This document shows, in pieces, positions 28,720-38,088 of a stretch of 64,000 nt of DNA. A model generated the notes under the pieces. The model searched no databases and had not been told where the DNA came from. It saw only the letters and a program-made list of their open reading frames with translations. The DNA is taken from positions 3,100,001 through 3,164,000 of the forward strand of contig NZ_CP117880.1 in the NCBI RefSeq assembly GCF_028736175.1, read 5' to 3'. Source of the DNA: Sphingobacterium oryzagri. GTDB lineage: Bacteria > Bacteroidota > Bacteroidia > Sphingobacteriales > Sphingobacteriaceae. A program made the position numbers and the translations under genes. Every line of letters starts with the position of its first letter. Position 1 is the stretch's first letter.

Positions 28720-28750
28720 ATGCGCAACCAACCAGTTGCGCATTTTTTTT
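28720..28750 (+). terminator. rpoD terminator
   Basis: ATGCGCAAC (28720-28728) pairs with GTTGCGCAT (28735-28743), followed by a T run. Confidence 0.85.
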
Positions 28751-28789
28751 GTGATTTATTTGAAAAAAGAGGAATACAGACAACTTCAT

Positions 28790-31655
28790 TAACTTTTCAT
28801 TAAGCGATAGGAAACAAGTAATTTGACGCGGCGTACGATGGGAAGGCATAAGAATTATATTCCCTCCCACAAATCTTTCCGCCGCTCGCCGCGGCAAGGC
28901 CTTCCTTGGAAGAACCCAAGGAAGCAAGGTTCTTCTGTCTCCTGAAGGTGGTTTGTCGCACAAGCCTTCACACAAAAAGCAATAGGCTCACAAAGCTGGA
29001 ATAACATCGAAACCCTTACAGGGGATTTCGATATGATTCCTAGGCTTTAACCCTCCACACAAAAAGCCCTCGCCTATTGCTTTTTTATCCACCACTACAT
29101 GAGACATTTTTTGGCGCTATGCAGAGTTGTGAACGCTTGCGACGTTAAACGCTTCGGGTATAAAACGTCCTCTACGTTTCATCAAGCGATGGAAAACAAG
29201 CAATTGACGCTGGTTGTGTGTTGGGAAGGCATGAGAAATTGTTATAAAAAAATACAAAAGGATTTTTTTATAACAATTTCTAGCCTGCGCGGCAATTGGC
29301 TTGTGAGCGAAGGATTCGTGCGACAAATCGCCTCGATGAAACAAGGACTTTTTTGATTACTTTTTGTGTCCAGACAAAAAGTATTGCCCCGTCCCGGCGA
29401 GGGACAAAAACCAGCGAAATAAATACGATTTCTTCCCTCCGCACAAATCTTTCCGCCGCTCGCCGCGGCAAGGCCTTCCTTGGAAGAACCCAAGGAAGCA
29501 AGGTTCTTCTGTCTCCTGAAGGTGGTTTGTCGCACAAGCCTTCACAAAAAAAGCAATAGGCTCACAAAGCTGGAATAACATCGAAACCCTTACAGGGGAT
29601 TTCGATATGATTCCTAGGCTTTAACCTCCACACAAAAAGCCCTCGCCTATCGTTTTTTTTTCACCACTACATGAGACATTTTTTGGCGCTATGCAGAGTT
29701 GTGAACGCTTGCGACGTTAAACGCTTCGCGTATAAAACGTCCTCTACGTTTCATCAAGCGATGGAAAACAAGCAATTGACGCTGGTTGTGTGTTGGGAAG
29801 GCATGAGAAATTGTTATAAAAAAATACAAAAGGATTTTTTTTATAACAATTTTTAGCCTGCGCGGCAATTGGCTTGTGTGAAAAGGATATGTGCGACAAA
29901 TCGCCTCGATGAAACAAGGACTTTTTTGATTACTTTTTGTGTCCAGACAAAAAGTATTGCCCCGTCCCGGCGAGGGACAAAAACCAGCGAAATAAATACG
30001 ATTTCTTCCCTCCGCACAAATCTTTCCGCCGCTCGCCGCGGCAAGGCCTTCCTTTTTTTCTTGATAAAAAAAGGAAGCAAAAACCGACTGTAAGGAGCTC
30101 ATGGACACAAAAAAACAAACAAGAGTCCATAAAATCAAGGCTGGGATTCTTTATGCTATCACGAACGCTAATAACCTAAACCATCCGAAACTCGCTTCGC
30201 TCAAACAACGGATGCTTTTTAACGGTTATTACCATCCGCGATCACGCAGTCGAATCCAAGGCCGTTTGATTTAAATAGCGCTTTGCGAAATCGTGAACGC
30301 TTGCAATATAAAACGCTCCGCGATCAACGTTATCAACGTTTCATCAAGCGATGGAAGACAAGCACTTGACGCAGGCTGTGCGATGGGAAGGCATGAGAAA
30401 TTGTTATAAAAAAATACAAAAGGATTTTTTTATAACAATTTTTAGCCTGCGCGGCAATTGGCTTGCGAGCGAAGGATACGTGCGACAAATCGCCTCGATG
30501 AAACACGGACTTTTTTGAATACTTTTTGTGTCCAGACAAAAAGTATTGCCCCGTCCCGGCGAGGGAGAAAAAAAAGCATGTAGAAAGGATCTTTTTTCCC
30601 TCCCACAAACCTTTCCGCCGCTCGCCGCGGCAAGGCCTTCCTTTTTTTCTTGATAAAAAAAGGAAGCAAAAAAAATCAAGGCTGGGATTCTTTATGCTAT
30701 CACGAACGCTAATAACCTAAACCATCCGAAACTCGCTTCGCTCAAACAACGGATGCTTTTTAACGGTTATTACCATCCGCGATCACGCAGTCGAATCCAA
30801 GGCCGTTTGATTTAAATAGCGCTTTGCGAAGTGGTGAAAGCTTGCATTATTAGACGCTCAGCGAACAACGTCCTAAACGTTTCATCAAGCGATGGAAAAC
30901 AAGCAATGGACGCTGGTTGTGTGTTGGGAAGGCATGAGAAATTGTTATAAAAAAATACAAAAGGATTTTTTTATAACAATTTTTAGCCTGCGCGGCAATT
31001 GGCTTGCGAGCGAAGGATACGTGCGACAAATCGCCTCGATGAAACAAGGACTTTTTTGATTACTTTTTGTGTCCAGACAAAAAGTATTGCCCCGTCCCGG
31101 CGAGGGACAAAAAAGTAAGTTGAAAAGGATCTTTTTTCCCTCCCACAAACCTTTCCGCCGCTCGCCGCGGCAAGGCCTTCCTTTTTTTCTTGATAAAAAA
31201 AGGAAGCAAAAAAAATCAAGGCTGGGATTCTTTATGCTATCACGAACGCTAATAACCTAAACCATCCGAAACTCGCTTCGCTCAAACAACGGATGATTTT
31301 TAACGGTTATTACCATCCGCGATCACGCAGTCGAATCCAAGGCCGTTTGATTTAAATATCGCTTTGCGAAATCGTGGACGCTCGCGATGTTAAACGCTCC
31401 GCGATCAACGTCCTCTACGTTTCATCAAGCGATGGAAAACAAGCAATTGACGCAGGTTGTGCGCAGGGAAGGCATGAGAAATTGTTATAAAAAAATACAA
31501 AAAGATTTTTTTAACAATTTCTACCCTGCGCGGAAATTGGCTTGCGAGCGAAGGATACGTGCGACAAATCGCCTCGATGAAACAAGGACTTTTTTGATTA
31601 CTTTTTGTGTCCAGACAAAAAGTATTGTCCCGCCCCGGTGAGGGACAAAACGATT
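28790..31655 (+). repeat. Repeat array C, the largest of the three
   Basis: Nearly 2.9 kb of tandem modular repeats between rpoD and aguB, with no supported gene. A truncated unit (28790-29098) is followed by full units. The A/T-rich stem-loop lies at 29234-29280, 29807-29853, 30397-30442, 30938-30983 and 31478-31521, giving spacings of 573, 590, 541 and 540 bp. The first two full-length tails are type 1 (AAGGCCTTCCTTGGAAGAAC...) or end as type 1. Later ones are type 2 (AATAACC...GGTTATT and CATCCG...CGGATG arms at about 30170-30229, 30711-30770 and 31251-31310). The tails at about 30600-30815 and 31142-31355 are almost identical, which points to recent duplication or conversion. Confidence 0.85.
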
Positions 31656-31731
31656 ACTGCTGTACGATCAAAACGGTGTTAATTTTTACTTTCCGACAAC
31701 GGAGCGCTACGATATTTAGTGAGGATAATGT

Positions 31732-31739
31732 TATCTTTG
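31732..31739 (+). promoter_or_regulatory. -7 element for aguB
   Basis: TATCTTTG matches TAnnTTTG, 33 bp before the aguB ATG and outside the repeat array. Confidence 0.5.
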
Positions 31740-31772
31740 CACTTCACGCAATTTACAAACGAGGATTAAGGC

Positions 31773-32648
31773 ATGAGAAACGTAAAAGTAGGTGTCGTAC
31801 AGATGAGCTGTACAGCAAACAAACAAGAGAATTTAGATAAAGCGATTTTGAAAATCAACGAAGCCGCTGCTAAAGGAGCGCAAATTGTATGTCTGCAAGA
31901 ACTATTTACTTCTTTATATTTTTGTGACGTAGAAGACTACGATAATTTTGAACTGGCCGAATCTATCCCCGGCCCATCGACAGATGCTCTTTCTGCAGTT
32001 GCCAAAGAATTAGGCGTGGTCATTATTGCCTCGCTTTTTGAGAAACGTACAGAAGGCCTATACCATAATACCACCGCAATTTTAGATGCTGACGGAAGCT
32101 ACCTTGGTAAATACCGTAAAATGCATATTCCTGACGATCCGGCATTTTACGAGAAATTTTATTTCACGCCCGGCGATCTGGGTTATAAGGTGTTTCAAAC
32201 AAAATTTGGAAAAATAGGCGTTTTAATCTGTTGGGATCAATGGTATCCTGAAGCGTCGCGTATTACCGCATTAATGGGTGCAGAAATTTTGTTCTATCCA
32301 ACGGCTATTGGCTGGGCGACTGATCAAGACGAGGAAACCAACAAAGATCAATACAATGCATGGCAGACTATCCAACGTTCGCATGCTGTGGCCAACGGTG
32401 TTCCGGTGGTTTCAGTAAACCGTGTAGGGTTTGAGCAAGATGGCGCTATGAAGTTTTGGGGCGGCAGTTTTGTAACCAACGGTCAAGGCAAGATCGTATA
32501 CCTCGCTTCGCACGATCAGGAAGAAACGACGGTTGTCGAACTCGATTTAAGCCAGACAGATTACTTCCGTAAACACTGGCCATTTTTGCGCGATCGCCGG
32601 ATAGAAACCTACGCGCCGATCACCAAAAGATTTATAGACGAAGATTAA
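31773..32648 (+). CDS. aguB: N-carbamoylputrescine amidase
   Basis: A 291-residue nitrilase-family enzyme that hydrolyses N-carbamoylputrescine to putrescine, CO2 and ammonia. The catalytic triad is visible: Glu43 (LQELF), Lys116 (YRKMHIPDD) and Cys153 (GVLICWDQWYPE). The DDPAFYEKFYF stretch is typical of plant-type and bacterial AguB proteins. The gene directly precedes the agmatine deiminase gene, so the pair performs agmatine to putrescine conversion. A terminator hairpin stands between them, so their expression may be partly separate. Confidence 0.93.
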   Translation: MRNVKVGVVQMSCTANKQENLDKAILKINEAAAKGAQIVCLQELFTSLYFCDVEDYDNFELAESIPGPSTDALSAVAKELGVVIIASLFEKRTEGLYHNTTAILDADGSYLGKYRKMHIPDDPAFYEKFYFTPGDLGYKVFQTKFGKIGVLICWDQWYPEASRITALMGAEILFYPTAIGWATDQDEETNKDQYNAWQTIQRSHAVANGVPVVSVNRVGFEQDGAMKFWGGSFVTNGQGKIVYLASHDQEETTVVELDLSQTDYFRKHWPFLRDRRIETYAPITKRFIDED

Positions 32649-32666
32649 TCAAAAGCATACACTTTC

Positions 32667-32713
32667 GACCATTTTGGTATTTCGCTAGCGAAATATCAAA
32701 ATGGTCATTATTT
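32667..32713 (+). terminator. Terminator between aguB and aguA
   Basis: GACCATTTTG at 32667 pairs with CAAAATGGTC ending at 32706, with inner arms GTATTTCGC/GCGAAATAT and a T run after it. It lies 15 bp before the aguA start, so it could attenuate aguA. Confidence 0.75.
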
Positions 32714-32720
32714 TTTTACT

Positions 32721-33797
32721 ATGGCACAACAGTCAACGTTCGATCATACTTATTTTGCGCAATCGCCTAAAAAGCTGGGTTACACTTTTCCGGCAGAATG
32801 GGCGCCCCAAGAAGCCATGTGGTTAAGCTGGCCCCACAAAGAAGCGTCCTGGCCTGGAAAAATAGATCGCATTTACGCGCCTTATGCTAAATTTATTGCC
32901 GCCGTGGCGCAAGGACAAAAAGTGCGGATCAATATTCTTGATGAAGCGATGAAAGCGTCAGCACTTATCTATTTGCAAAACGAACAGGCAAATCTGGAAA
33001 ACATTGAATTTTATCTTAACCCCACGAATGATGCCTGGTGTCGCGATCATGGTCCGGCTTTTCTTCTACATAACGAACGAAAAGAGAAAGCTGTTGTCGA
33101 CTGGGGCTATAATGCTTGGGGCGGTAAATACCCACCATACGATCTGGATGATGTCGTTCCTACCCGTATTGCAAACGAATTTGGCTGGAAACTTTTCACA
33201 CCCGACATTGTGATGGAAGGCGGCTCCGTGGAATTTAACGGTAAGGGAACGATACTGACAACAACAGCCTGTTTGCTAAATGAAAACAGAAATCCACATC
33301 TGACCAAAGAACAAATTGAAACCTATTTGCTGGAGTTTTACGGTCAGGAACAGGTGCTCTGGCTGGGCGATGGTATCGTCGGTGACGATACGGACGGCCA
33401 TATCGATGACATTACGCGCTTCGTCAACGAAGATACGGTGATCACGGTAGTAGAGGAAAATCCGGAAGATGAGAATTACGCGTTGTTGCAAGAAAACTTA
33501 CACACTTTACGTAACTTCCGCTTGCCGGATGGTAGGCCGCTTAATATTGTAACGCTGCCTATGCCGGGCGCCGTCGTCTATGAAGATACACGATTACCGG
33601 CTTCTTACGCCAATTTTTACATTGCCAATGAGGTGGTTGTTGTACCGATATTCAATGATGCAAATGATCAACGCGCGCTGGAAATTATTCAATCCTGTTT
33701 TCCAAACCGCAAAGTTGTGGGCATCGACTCCGTCGATATCATTTGGGGGCTCGGCAGTTTCCATTGCTTAAGTCAACAAGAGCCCGCCATTGTGTAA
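32721..33797 (+). CDS. aguA: Agmatine deiminase
   Basis: A 358-residue member of the peptidyl-arginine-deiminase fold, converting agmatine to N-carbamoylputrescine and ammonia. Seen motifs: NDAWCRDHGPAFL, VMEGGSVEFNGKGTILTT, DDTDGHIDDITRFV, and the C-terminal catalytic Cys349 in GLGSFHCLSQQEP. The usual form of the last motif is GGIHC; the SFHC variant here keeps the His-Cys pair. The product feeds the upstream-encoded AguB. Both genes together point to arginine-derived putrescine synthesis, although an arginine decarboxylase is not in the window. Confidence 0.92.
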   Translation: MAQQSTFDHTYFAQSPKKLGYTFPAEWAPQEAMWLSWPHKEASWPGKIDRIYAPYAKFIAAVAQGQKVRINILDEAMKASALIYLQNEQANLENIEFYLNPTNDAWCRDHGPAFLLHNERKEKAVVDWGYNAWGGKYPPYDLDDVVPTRIANEFGWKLFTPDIVMEGGSVEFNGKGTILTTTACLLNENRNPHLTKEQIETYLLEFYGQEQVLWLGDGIVGDDTDGHIDDITRFVNEDTVITVVEENPEDENYALLQENLHTLRNFRLPDGRPLNIVTLPMPGAVVYEDTRLPASYANFYIANEVVVVPIFNDANDQRALEIIQSCFPNRKVVGIDSVDIIWGLGSFHCLSQQEPAIV

Positions 33798-33837
33798 ACG
33801 CTTCGCTTATCCACAGCGTTAAACTTTTTATGTAAGT

Positions 33838-33870
33838 CACAAGCCTATATCGAATCGGTATAGGCTTGTG
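33838..33870 (+). terminator. Hairpin after aguA
   Basis: CACAAGCCTATA (33838-33849) pairs with TATAGGCTTGTG (about 33859-33870). It lacks a strong T run, so termination may be weak. Confidence 0.5.
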
Positions 33871-33957
33871 ATTTGTAAACCTTTCGCGTAGCAAAATATA
33901 CCTCCGTTTTGAACCTTTTCTGATCAAGCTCGTTATCTCTTTAAAGATTAAATAATC

Positions 33958-34167
33958 ATGGCTATGCAAATACACGATATTAAAGTTAACGATACCACCG
34001 TCTCGCAAGAAGACAGCACACCTATTGTTTCGCTCAATGTTGACATCGCTTTCCTCTGTGATGGCGATCTAAGCGAATATCAAACCAGTAGCGGACTAGA
34101 TACAACCACATTAAAGGATGCGGTACTCAAAGCATTTCATAATCTGCTAGAGCCAAGCAGCAAATAA
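33958..34167 (+). CDS. Small protein of unknown function
   Basis: A 69-residue acidic protein (MAMQIHDIKVNDTTVSQEDS...) without signal peptide or membrane helix. Alternating hydrophobic residues in PIVSLNVDIAFLC suggest a beta strand, followed by a helix ending KAFHNLLEPSSK. No family recognised. The start has an A/T-rich upstream region typical of this genome. Confidence 0.45.
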   Translation: MAMQIHDIKVNDTTVSQEDSTPIVSLNVDIAFLCDGDLSEYQTSSGLDTTTLKDAVLKAFHNLLEPSSK

Positions 34168-34330
34168 AGAACAAACCAACGATACGTGAGGTATATATCA
34201 GTAAGATAAGGACACCTTTAGTCACAATAAATTGACATAAGTTGCAGAAGCTGGTCGTGCACCTCTCGTTAAACATTATTTAGCAAAATCTTTACATAGT
34301 ATTCCGCAATATTGGAATACAATTTGATCG

Positions 34331-34900
34331 ATGGTCTTTATGAAAAAGTTTCTTATTGTCGTGGTTATCCTAGGTTTGCTCGGTCTTATTGGCTGGATGC
34401 TATTGGTTAAATTTGGACAAAAACCGAGCACGGAAACCACGCACCAAATTCTTGTCGAACGCATTGAAGCGATGGGCAAACTGGAGCTTGTGAAATACCG
34501 AATGAGTGATGTTATCGAGCATAAAGCCATCAGCACATACTTGCCTGATGCCAGCGTATTGCTTATCATCAAGGCAGATGCAGTGGGGTGCGTTGATCTT
34601 ACCAAACTTAATCGCGATCAAATTTATGTTTCAGGTGATTCGGTGGCGATTCAATTGCCCAAACCGGAGATATGCTATGTCAAGATCGATCACAGCGGCT
34701 CACGTGTTTACGACACCAAGATGGCCTATTTTCGGGAAGCAGCATTAGTGGACGAAGCATTTAAACAGGCAGAAAGTCAAATTACGAAAGAGGTCGCTAA
34801 GTCAGACATTCTGCAACAAACGCAAACCAATGCGCGCCATGTATTCCGCCCACTATTAGAAGGATTAGGTTTTAAAAAAATTCATATCGCGTTTGATTAG
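34331..34900 (+). CDS. DUF4230-family membrane-anchored protein
   Basis: A 189-residue protein with one N-terminal membrane helix (about residues 5-26). A periplasmic domain follows with the family-like stretches IEAMGKLELVKYRMSDVIEH and SVLLIIKADAVGCVDLTKL. DUF4230 proteins are widespread and uncharacterised. A second start (MKKFL) lies three codons downstream and is equally likely. Neighbours give no functional hint. Confidence 0.75.
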   Translation: MVFMKKFLIVVVILGLLGLIGWMLLVKFGQKPSTETTHQILVERIEAMGKLELVKYRMSDVIEHKAISTYLPDASVLLIIKADAVGCVDLTKLNRDQIYVSGDSVAIQLPKPEICYVKIDHSGSRVYDTKMAYFREAALVDEAFKQAESQITKEVAKSDILQQTQTNARHVFRPLLEGLGFKKIHIAFD

Positions 34901-34976
34901 GCCGGCATTTTCGCGCTCATCTTATTAGGTCTGCTCTTCGTCACACTTCTTAGTATAAACGAATCTGAAAAATTAA

Positions 34977-35124
34977 GAGGCTGTTCAAAAAACGAATCGA
35001 TTAACTTCAAAATGCGTCATCGCGAGGAAGTATGACGAAGCGATCTGCATTTTTATTTGATAAGATTGCCTCGTCGTCGTTCCTCCTTCTCGCAATGAAA
35101 TTAGTCACTTTTTAGACACCTTCT
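34977..35124. repeat. Dispersed GGCTGT element, long copy 3
   Basis: The copy begins GGCTGTTCAAAAAAC and ends ACTTTTTAGACACC, imperfect versions of the 13-bp ends at 20952-21033. Inner arms TCATCGCGAGGAAGTATGACG and its near complement around 35061-35100 can fold into a long hairpin. No ORF. Confidence 0.6.
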
Positions 35125-35334
35125 TAATTTTTATGGTGCAGATTGATGCCTATTATTTCACCTCTTCCAACTATGAAACGAAGCTAGACCAATCGCGGTA
35201 CTTCCGGTACAAGGCTAGCTAAAAAGGTTGTTACAAAAATAGCAGACCTTTGCGTGGCTCATCCAAAATGCTATCTTGCAACCAATTCAGATAGACTAAC
35301 ACAAGTTTTTATTACGCATTCGCAGATTTCACCT

Positions 35335-36387
35335 ATGCAGAAACAGCATTTTCTGGTATTAGACGGGCTTAGAGGTATCGCGGCCATTATAATCGTGATC
35401 TTTCACTTTATGGAATGGCTGATAACAGATTTTAAAGAAAATTTTATCGGTCACGGCTTTTTGGCTGTCGATTTTTTCTTCTGCTTGTCGGGATTTGTGA
35501 TTGCTTACGCATATGACGAAAAAATAAGGCTGATCGGACTAAAGAAATTCTTCGTCGCCCGCCTGATACGTTTGCATCCACTTGTCGTGATTGGTTCGGT
35601 CTTGGGCATGGTAGGACTATTATGGACACGATTCTCCGAAAGTGGCAATTACAGCTTGTCTATGCTTGTCAAACTTTTTGTTTCTTCTTTACTCTTAATA
35701 CCCTACCCTGTTCTGCCGGAACGAGCTTATAATCTTTTTAGTATTAATGCCCCCGCCTGGACACTTTTTTGGGAATACGTGGCCAATATTGCGTATGCAC
35801 TTTACCTGTTTAAAATACGTAGAAATATGCTCTTTCTGCTGGTTTCGCTGTGTGCTATCTACCTCGTTTACCTAAGCTACAGCTACGGCAATCTGGCGGG
35901 CGGCTGGAGCAAAGATAATTGGGAAGTTGGCGGTATTCGGTTAGCGTATTCTTTCTGCGCCGGGTTGATATTGTACAGAAATCGATTGGTTATAAAAAAC
36001 AAACTAGGCTTTATCGCACCAACGGTGCTGCTAATACTCGCCTTGTTTATGCCATTCCTGAGCTTTAATTGGCTAGTTGAGGCGATTATCGTGATCGTAT
36101 ACTTTCCCTTTATAATCGCTTTAGGTGCTGGTACACATGTGAACCGAACGGTGGTGCATATATGTCGGTTTTTAGGAAACCTTTCCTATCCGCTCTACAT
36201 GACGCATTATTGCGTCATTTGGGCTTTCGGAGCTTATTTACAAAGCGCATATTTTGACCCGAACCGCATTGGCTATGTCATCGTCGGTGGTACGCTTATT
36301 TTAATCGGCTTTGGCTATTTGATTATGCGGTTTGTAGACACACTAATACGAAAAAAACTAACACGTAGCACGACAACGATTTCCTAA
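35335..36387 (+). CDS. Acyltransferase 3 family membrane protein
   Basis: A 350-residue integral membrane protein of the OafA/YrhL type, which O-acylates cell-surface sugars. The start is taken at ATG 35335 (MQKQHFLVLDGLRGIAAI), because the family begins just before LDGLRG. An upstream GTG at 35254 would add 27 atypical residues. The catalytic His is in IIVIFHF, with the conserved LAVDFFFCLSGF and about ten hydrophobic segments. There is no SGNH domain. The substrate is unknown, and no sugar-biosynthesis genes adjoin. Confidence 0.85.
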   Translation: MQKQHFLVLDGLRGIAAIIIVIFHFMEWLITDFKENFIGHGFLAVDFFFCLSGFVIAYAYDEKIRLIGLKKFFVARLIRLHPLVVIGSVLGMVGLLWTRFSESGNYSLSMLVKLFVSSLLLIPYPVLPERAYNLFSINAPAWTLFWEYVANIAYALYLFKIRRNMLFLLVSLCAIYLVYLSYSYGNLAGGWSKDNWEVGGIRLAYSFCAGLILYRNRLVIKNKLGFIAPTVLLILALFMPFLSFNWLVEAIIVIVYFPFIIALGAGTHVNRTVVHICRFLGNLSYPLYMTHYCVIWAFGAYLQSAYFDPNRIGYVIVGGTLILIGFGYLIMRFVDTLIRKKLTRSTTTIS

Positions 36388-36399
36388 AAATGTTCCATA

Positions 36400-36542
36400 A
36401 AGCGCTGGTTAGGTTATAAAAAAAGTAACGAACATACTAAAAAAGCTATGCAAACGTTTTTAATATAAAGTAGTAATTTCATAATAAGTTAATATTGGTT
36501 TGATGAAATCCTGAGGTTCCCAGCGTCAGGATTTCTTTTTTT
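36400..36542 (+). ncRNA. Candidate small RNA, copy 2
   Basis: GAAATCCTGA (36505-36514) pairs with TCAGGATTTC (36526-36535), followed by a T run. The preceding TAATATTGGTTTGATGAAAT matches copies 1 and 3. The 5' end is unknown; a start in the A/T-rich bases near 36400 is only a guess. Confidence 0.35.
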
Positions 36543-36657
36543 AGTGTATAATCTCACAACATTTTTGAAATTATAACGTTATACATCAACAAAAAGATTA
36601 TTTGCTAACTGTAGCTCAAGATATAGAGCATAGCAAATAAGCTTAACAAGCATAGCG

Positions 36658-36686
36658 GTTCAGCACATATTGTGCTGAACTTTTTT
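36658..36686 (+). terminator. Strong terminator hairpin
   Basis: GTTCAGCACA (36658-36667) pairs perfectly with TGTGCTGAAC (36671-36680) across a 3-nt loop, followed by TTTTTT. No gene precedes it, so it likely ends an unannotated transcript. Confidence 0.75.
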
Positions 36687-36699
36687 ATTTACAAAGAGA

Positions 36700-36842
36700 T
36701 CGTATTGTGTTAAAAAGTGTTAAGAAAAACACTAAGCACAATATAGGTGCAAATGCAACCGTTATCTGTGTATAATTTCATAATTTAGGTTAATAATTGG
36801 TTTGGTAAAATCCTGGAGCTCCCCGCTTCAGGATTTTCTTTT
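36700..36842 (+). ncRNA. Candidate small RNA, copy 3
   Basis: AAAATCCTG (36807-36815) pairs with CAGGATTTT (36829-36837). The preceding TAATAATTGGTTTGGTAAAA is the best match to copy 1. Upstream bases around 36712-36740 contain AAAGTGTTAAGAAAAACACT, a small hairpin not shared by the other copies. Confidence 0.35.
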
Positions 36843-37129
36843 AGAAATAACCGTGATTAATCAAAGCCTGGAATTGAGCTCAAAATTGACGTGCACTTCC
36901 AGATAGTAATTACAGCAATTCTTACATCTTTCTATCCTCCATTTGTAGTGATCGCATTTTCCAGAAAGAAGTTTGCATGATCTCAACGCACTCATCTATT
37001 TATCGCACACGTTTTTGTTCCTTTCTACTACAGCACCATCCTTTTAAAAGCCCTAAGAAAGCAAAAGTATATTCTTTAGTAGAGGCGATATCTATTGACC
37101 AAGCGAAAGCTAGAGGGCGTTAGAAAATG

Positions 37130-38032
37130 TTAGTTATTCTTTTCAAAATAATCATAACACAGTTTAGCGATATGCGCAATTATTGCTTCGTTGTTTATGA
37201 GGCTTTCTTTTGAATGGCTTATAAGCACCGAGATAAAAATAGGTTCACCGTTAGTCGGGAAAATAATACCAATATCATGCACAGCTTCTGCTATACCATT
37301 TTTTATACCGGAATACCCTGTTTTATGCGCAACCGTAACGTCAGTCGGCAAATCACCTTTCAACCGTTTAGCACCTGTTTCTGTACTTTTCATAACCGTC
37401 CACAAAAAAGCATGACTTGTGGCAGACAGTTCTTTATTTTTATTATAAAAATATTTTTCCAGCACAACATTACACGATCGCGCAGTCGTCCAGTTTTTAA
37501 ACTGCTGTTCCCAATCGCTCTGCATCGTTTCTTCGTTGATCTTAATGGAAAGGTCATTTACACCCTGCGCTTTAAAAAAAGCATCGACCACCGCCGGGCC
37601 GCCAAGTAATTTTAATAAAAGATCGCAAGCAATATTATCACTCTGCGCAACCATAAAAGTGATAATTTCAGATAAAGGCAGTGTAACGCCTGTTGGATAT
37701 TTGTCACGAAGCGGGCTCCAGGTATCGGGCAGCAATAGTTCCTTACCAATAGTAATGGGTTGTGCTAACTTAAATTTTCCGCGATCGACCTCCCTTAACA
37801 TCGCGATAGCGATATGGAATTTGAATACACTTTGCATTGGCAATTGTTTATCCGCCTGTATAAATACATGATCTTTACCGGCATTTCCTGCTACCGCAAC
37901 GGCCACAACCGCATCTTTAGATGCTATAAACTCTTCGATAGTAGATTGCAGCGTAGCCACTTGAGCGGCGGCGGGCAAAACATACGATAACAGACTAAGC
38001 GTAAATAACGCAAGGAATTTGAATGCTTTCAT
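37130..38032 (-). CDS. Class A beta-lactamase, subclass A2-like
   Basis: A 300-residue exported serine hydrolase (signal peptide about residues 1-23). Motifs: Ser68-Val-Phe-Lys71, SDN at 131-133, a Glu in INEETM (167-168, the likely general base) and KTG at 237-239. The stretches TWSPLRDKYP and QFKNWTT resemble the PER/CfxA group, subclass A2, common in Bacteroidota. Such enzymes hydrolyse penicillins and often cephalosporins; the actual range cannot be read from sequence. It lies 56 bp downstream of dnaE2 on the same strand and might share that transcript, since only a one-mismatch -7 sequence (TATATTTA) precedes it. Confidence 0.9.
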   Translation of the reverse strand: MKAFKFLALFTLSLLSYVLPAAAQVATLQSTIEEFIASKDAVVAVAVAGNAGKDHVFIQADKQLPMQSVFKFHIAIAMLREVDRGKFKLAQPITIGKELLLPDTWSPLRDKYPTGVTLPLSEIITFMVAQSDNIACDLLLKLLGGPAVVDAFFKAQGVNDLSIKINEETMQSDWEQQFKNWTTARSCNVVLEKYFYNKNKELSATSHAFLWTVMKSTETGAKRLKGDLPTDVTVAHKTGYSGIKNGIAEAVHDIGIIFPTNGEPIFISVLISHSKESLINNEAIIAHIAKLCYDYFEKNN

Positions 38033-38088
38033 AAAAAACAGTGCTAGTGTGTACTAAATATACAGGAATTATTATGGTTGGAACGATC

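Larger units (their letters stand above)
36388..37129. other. Intergenic region with two candidate small RNA elements
   Basis: This 742-bp gap holds no protein gene. It carries two copies of the TTGGTTT-AAATCCTG hairpin element (terminators at 36505-36542 and 36807-36842) and one further terminator at 36658-36686. Confidence 0.6.

Noticed and set aside
29099..31641. Open frames of 60-150 codons in array C as genes
   Set aside because: All lie wholly within repeat units and cross the non-coding hairpins. No frame is favoured, and no start site or promoter is evident.
28790..31655. CRISPR array
   Set aside because: Units are over 500 bp with no short direct repeat-spacer pattern, and there are no cas genes.
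35254..35334. N-terminal extension of the acyltransferase from a GTG
   Set aside because: The family begins just before LDGLRG; the ATG at 35335 fits and the added residues do not resemble family members.
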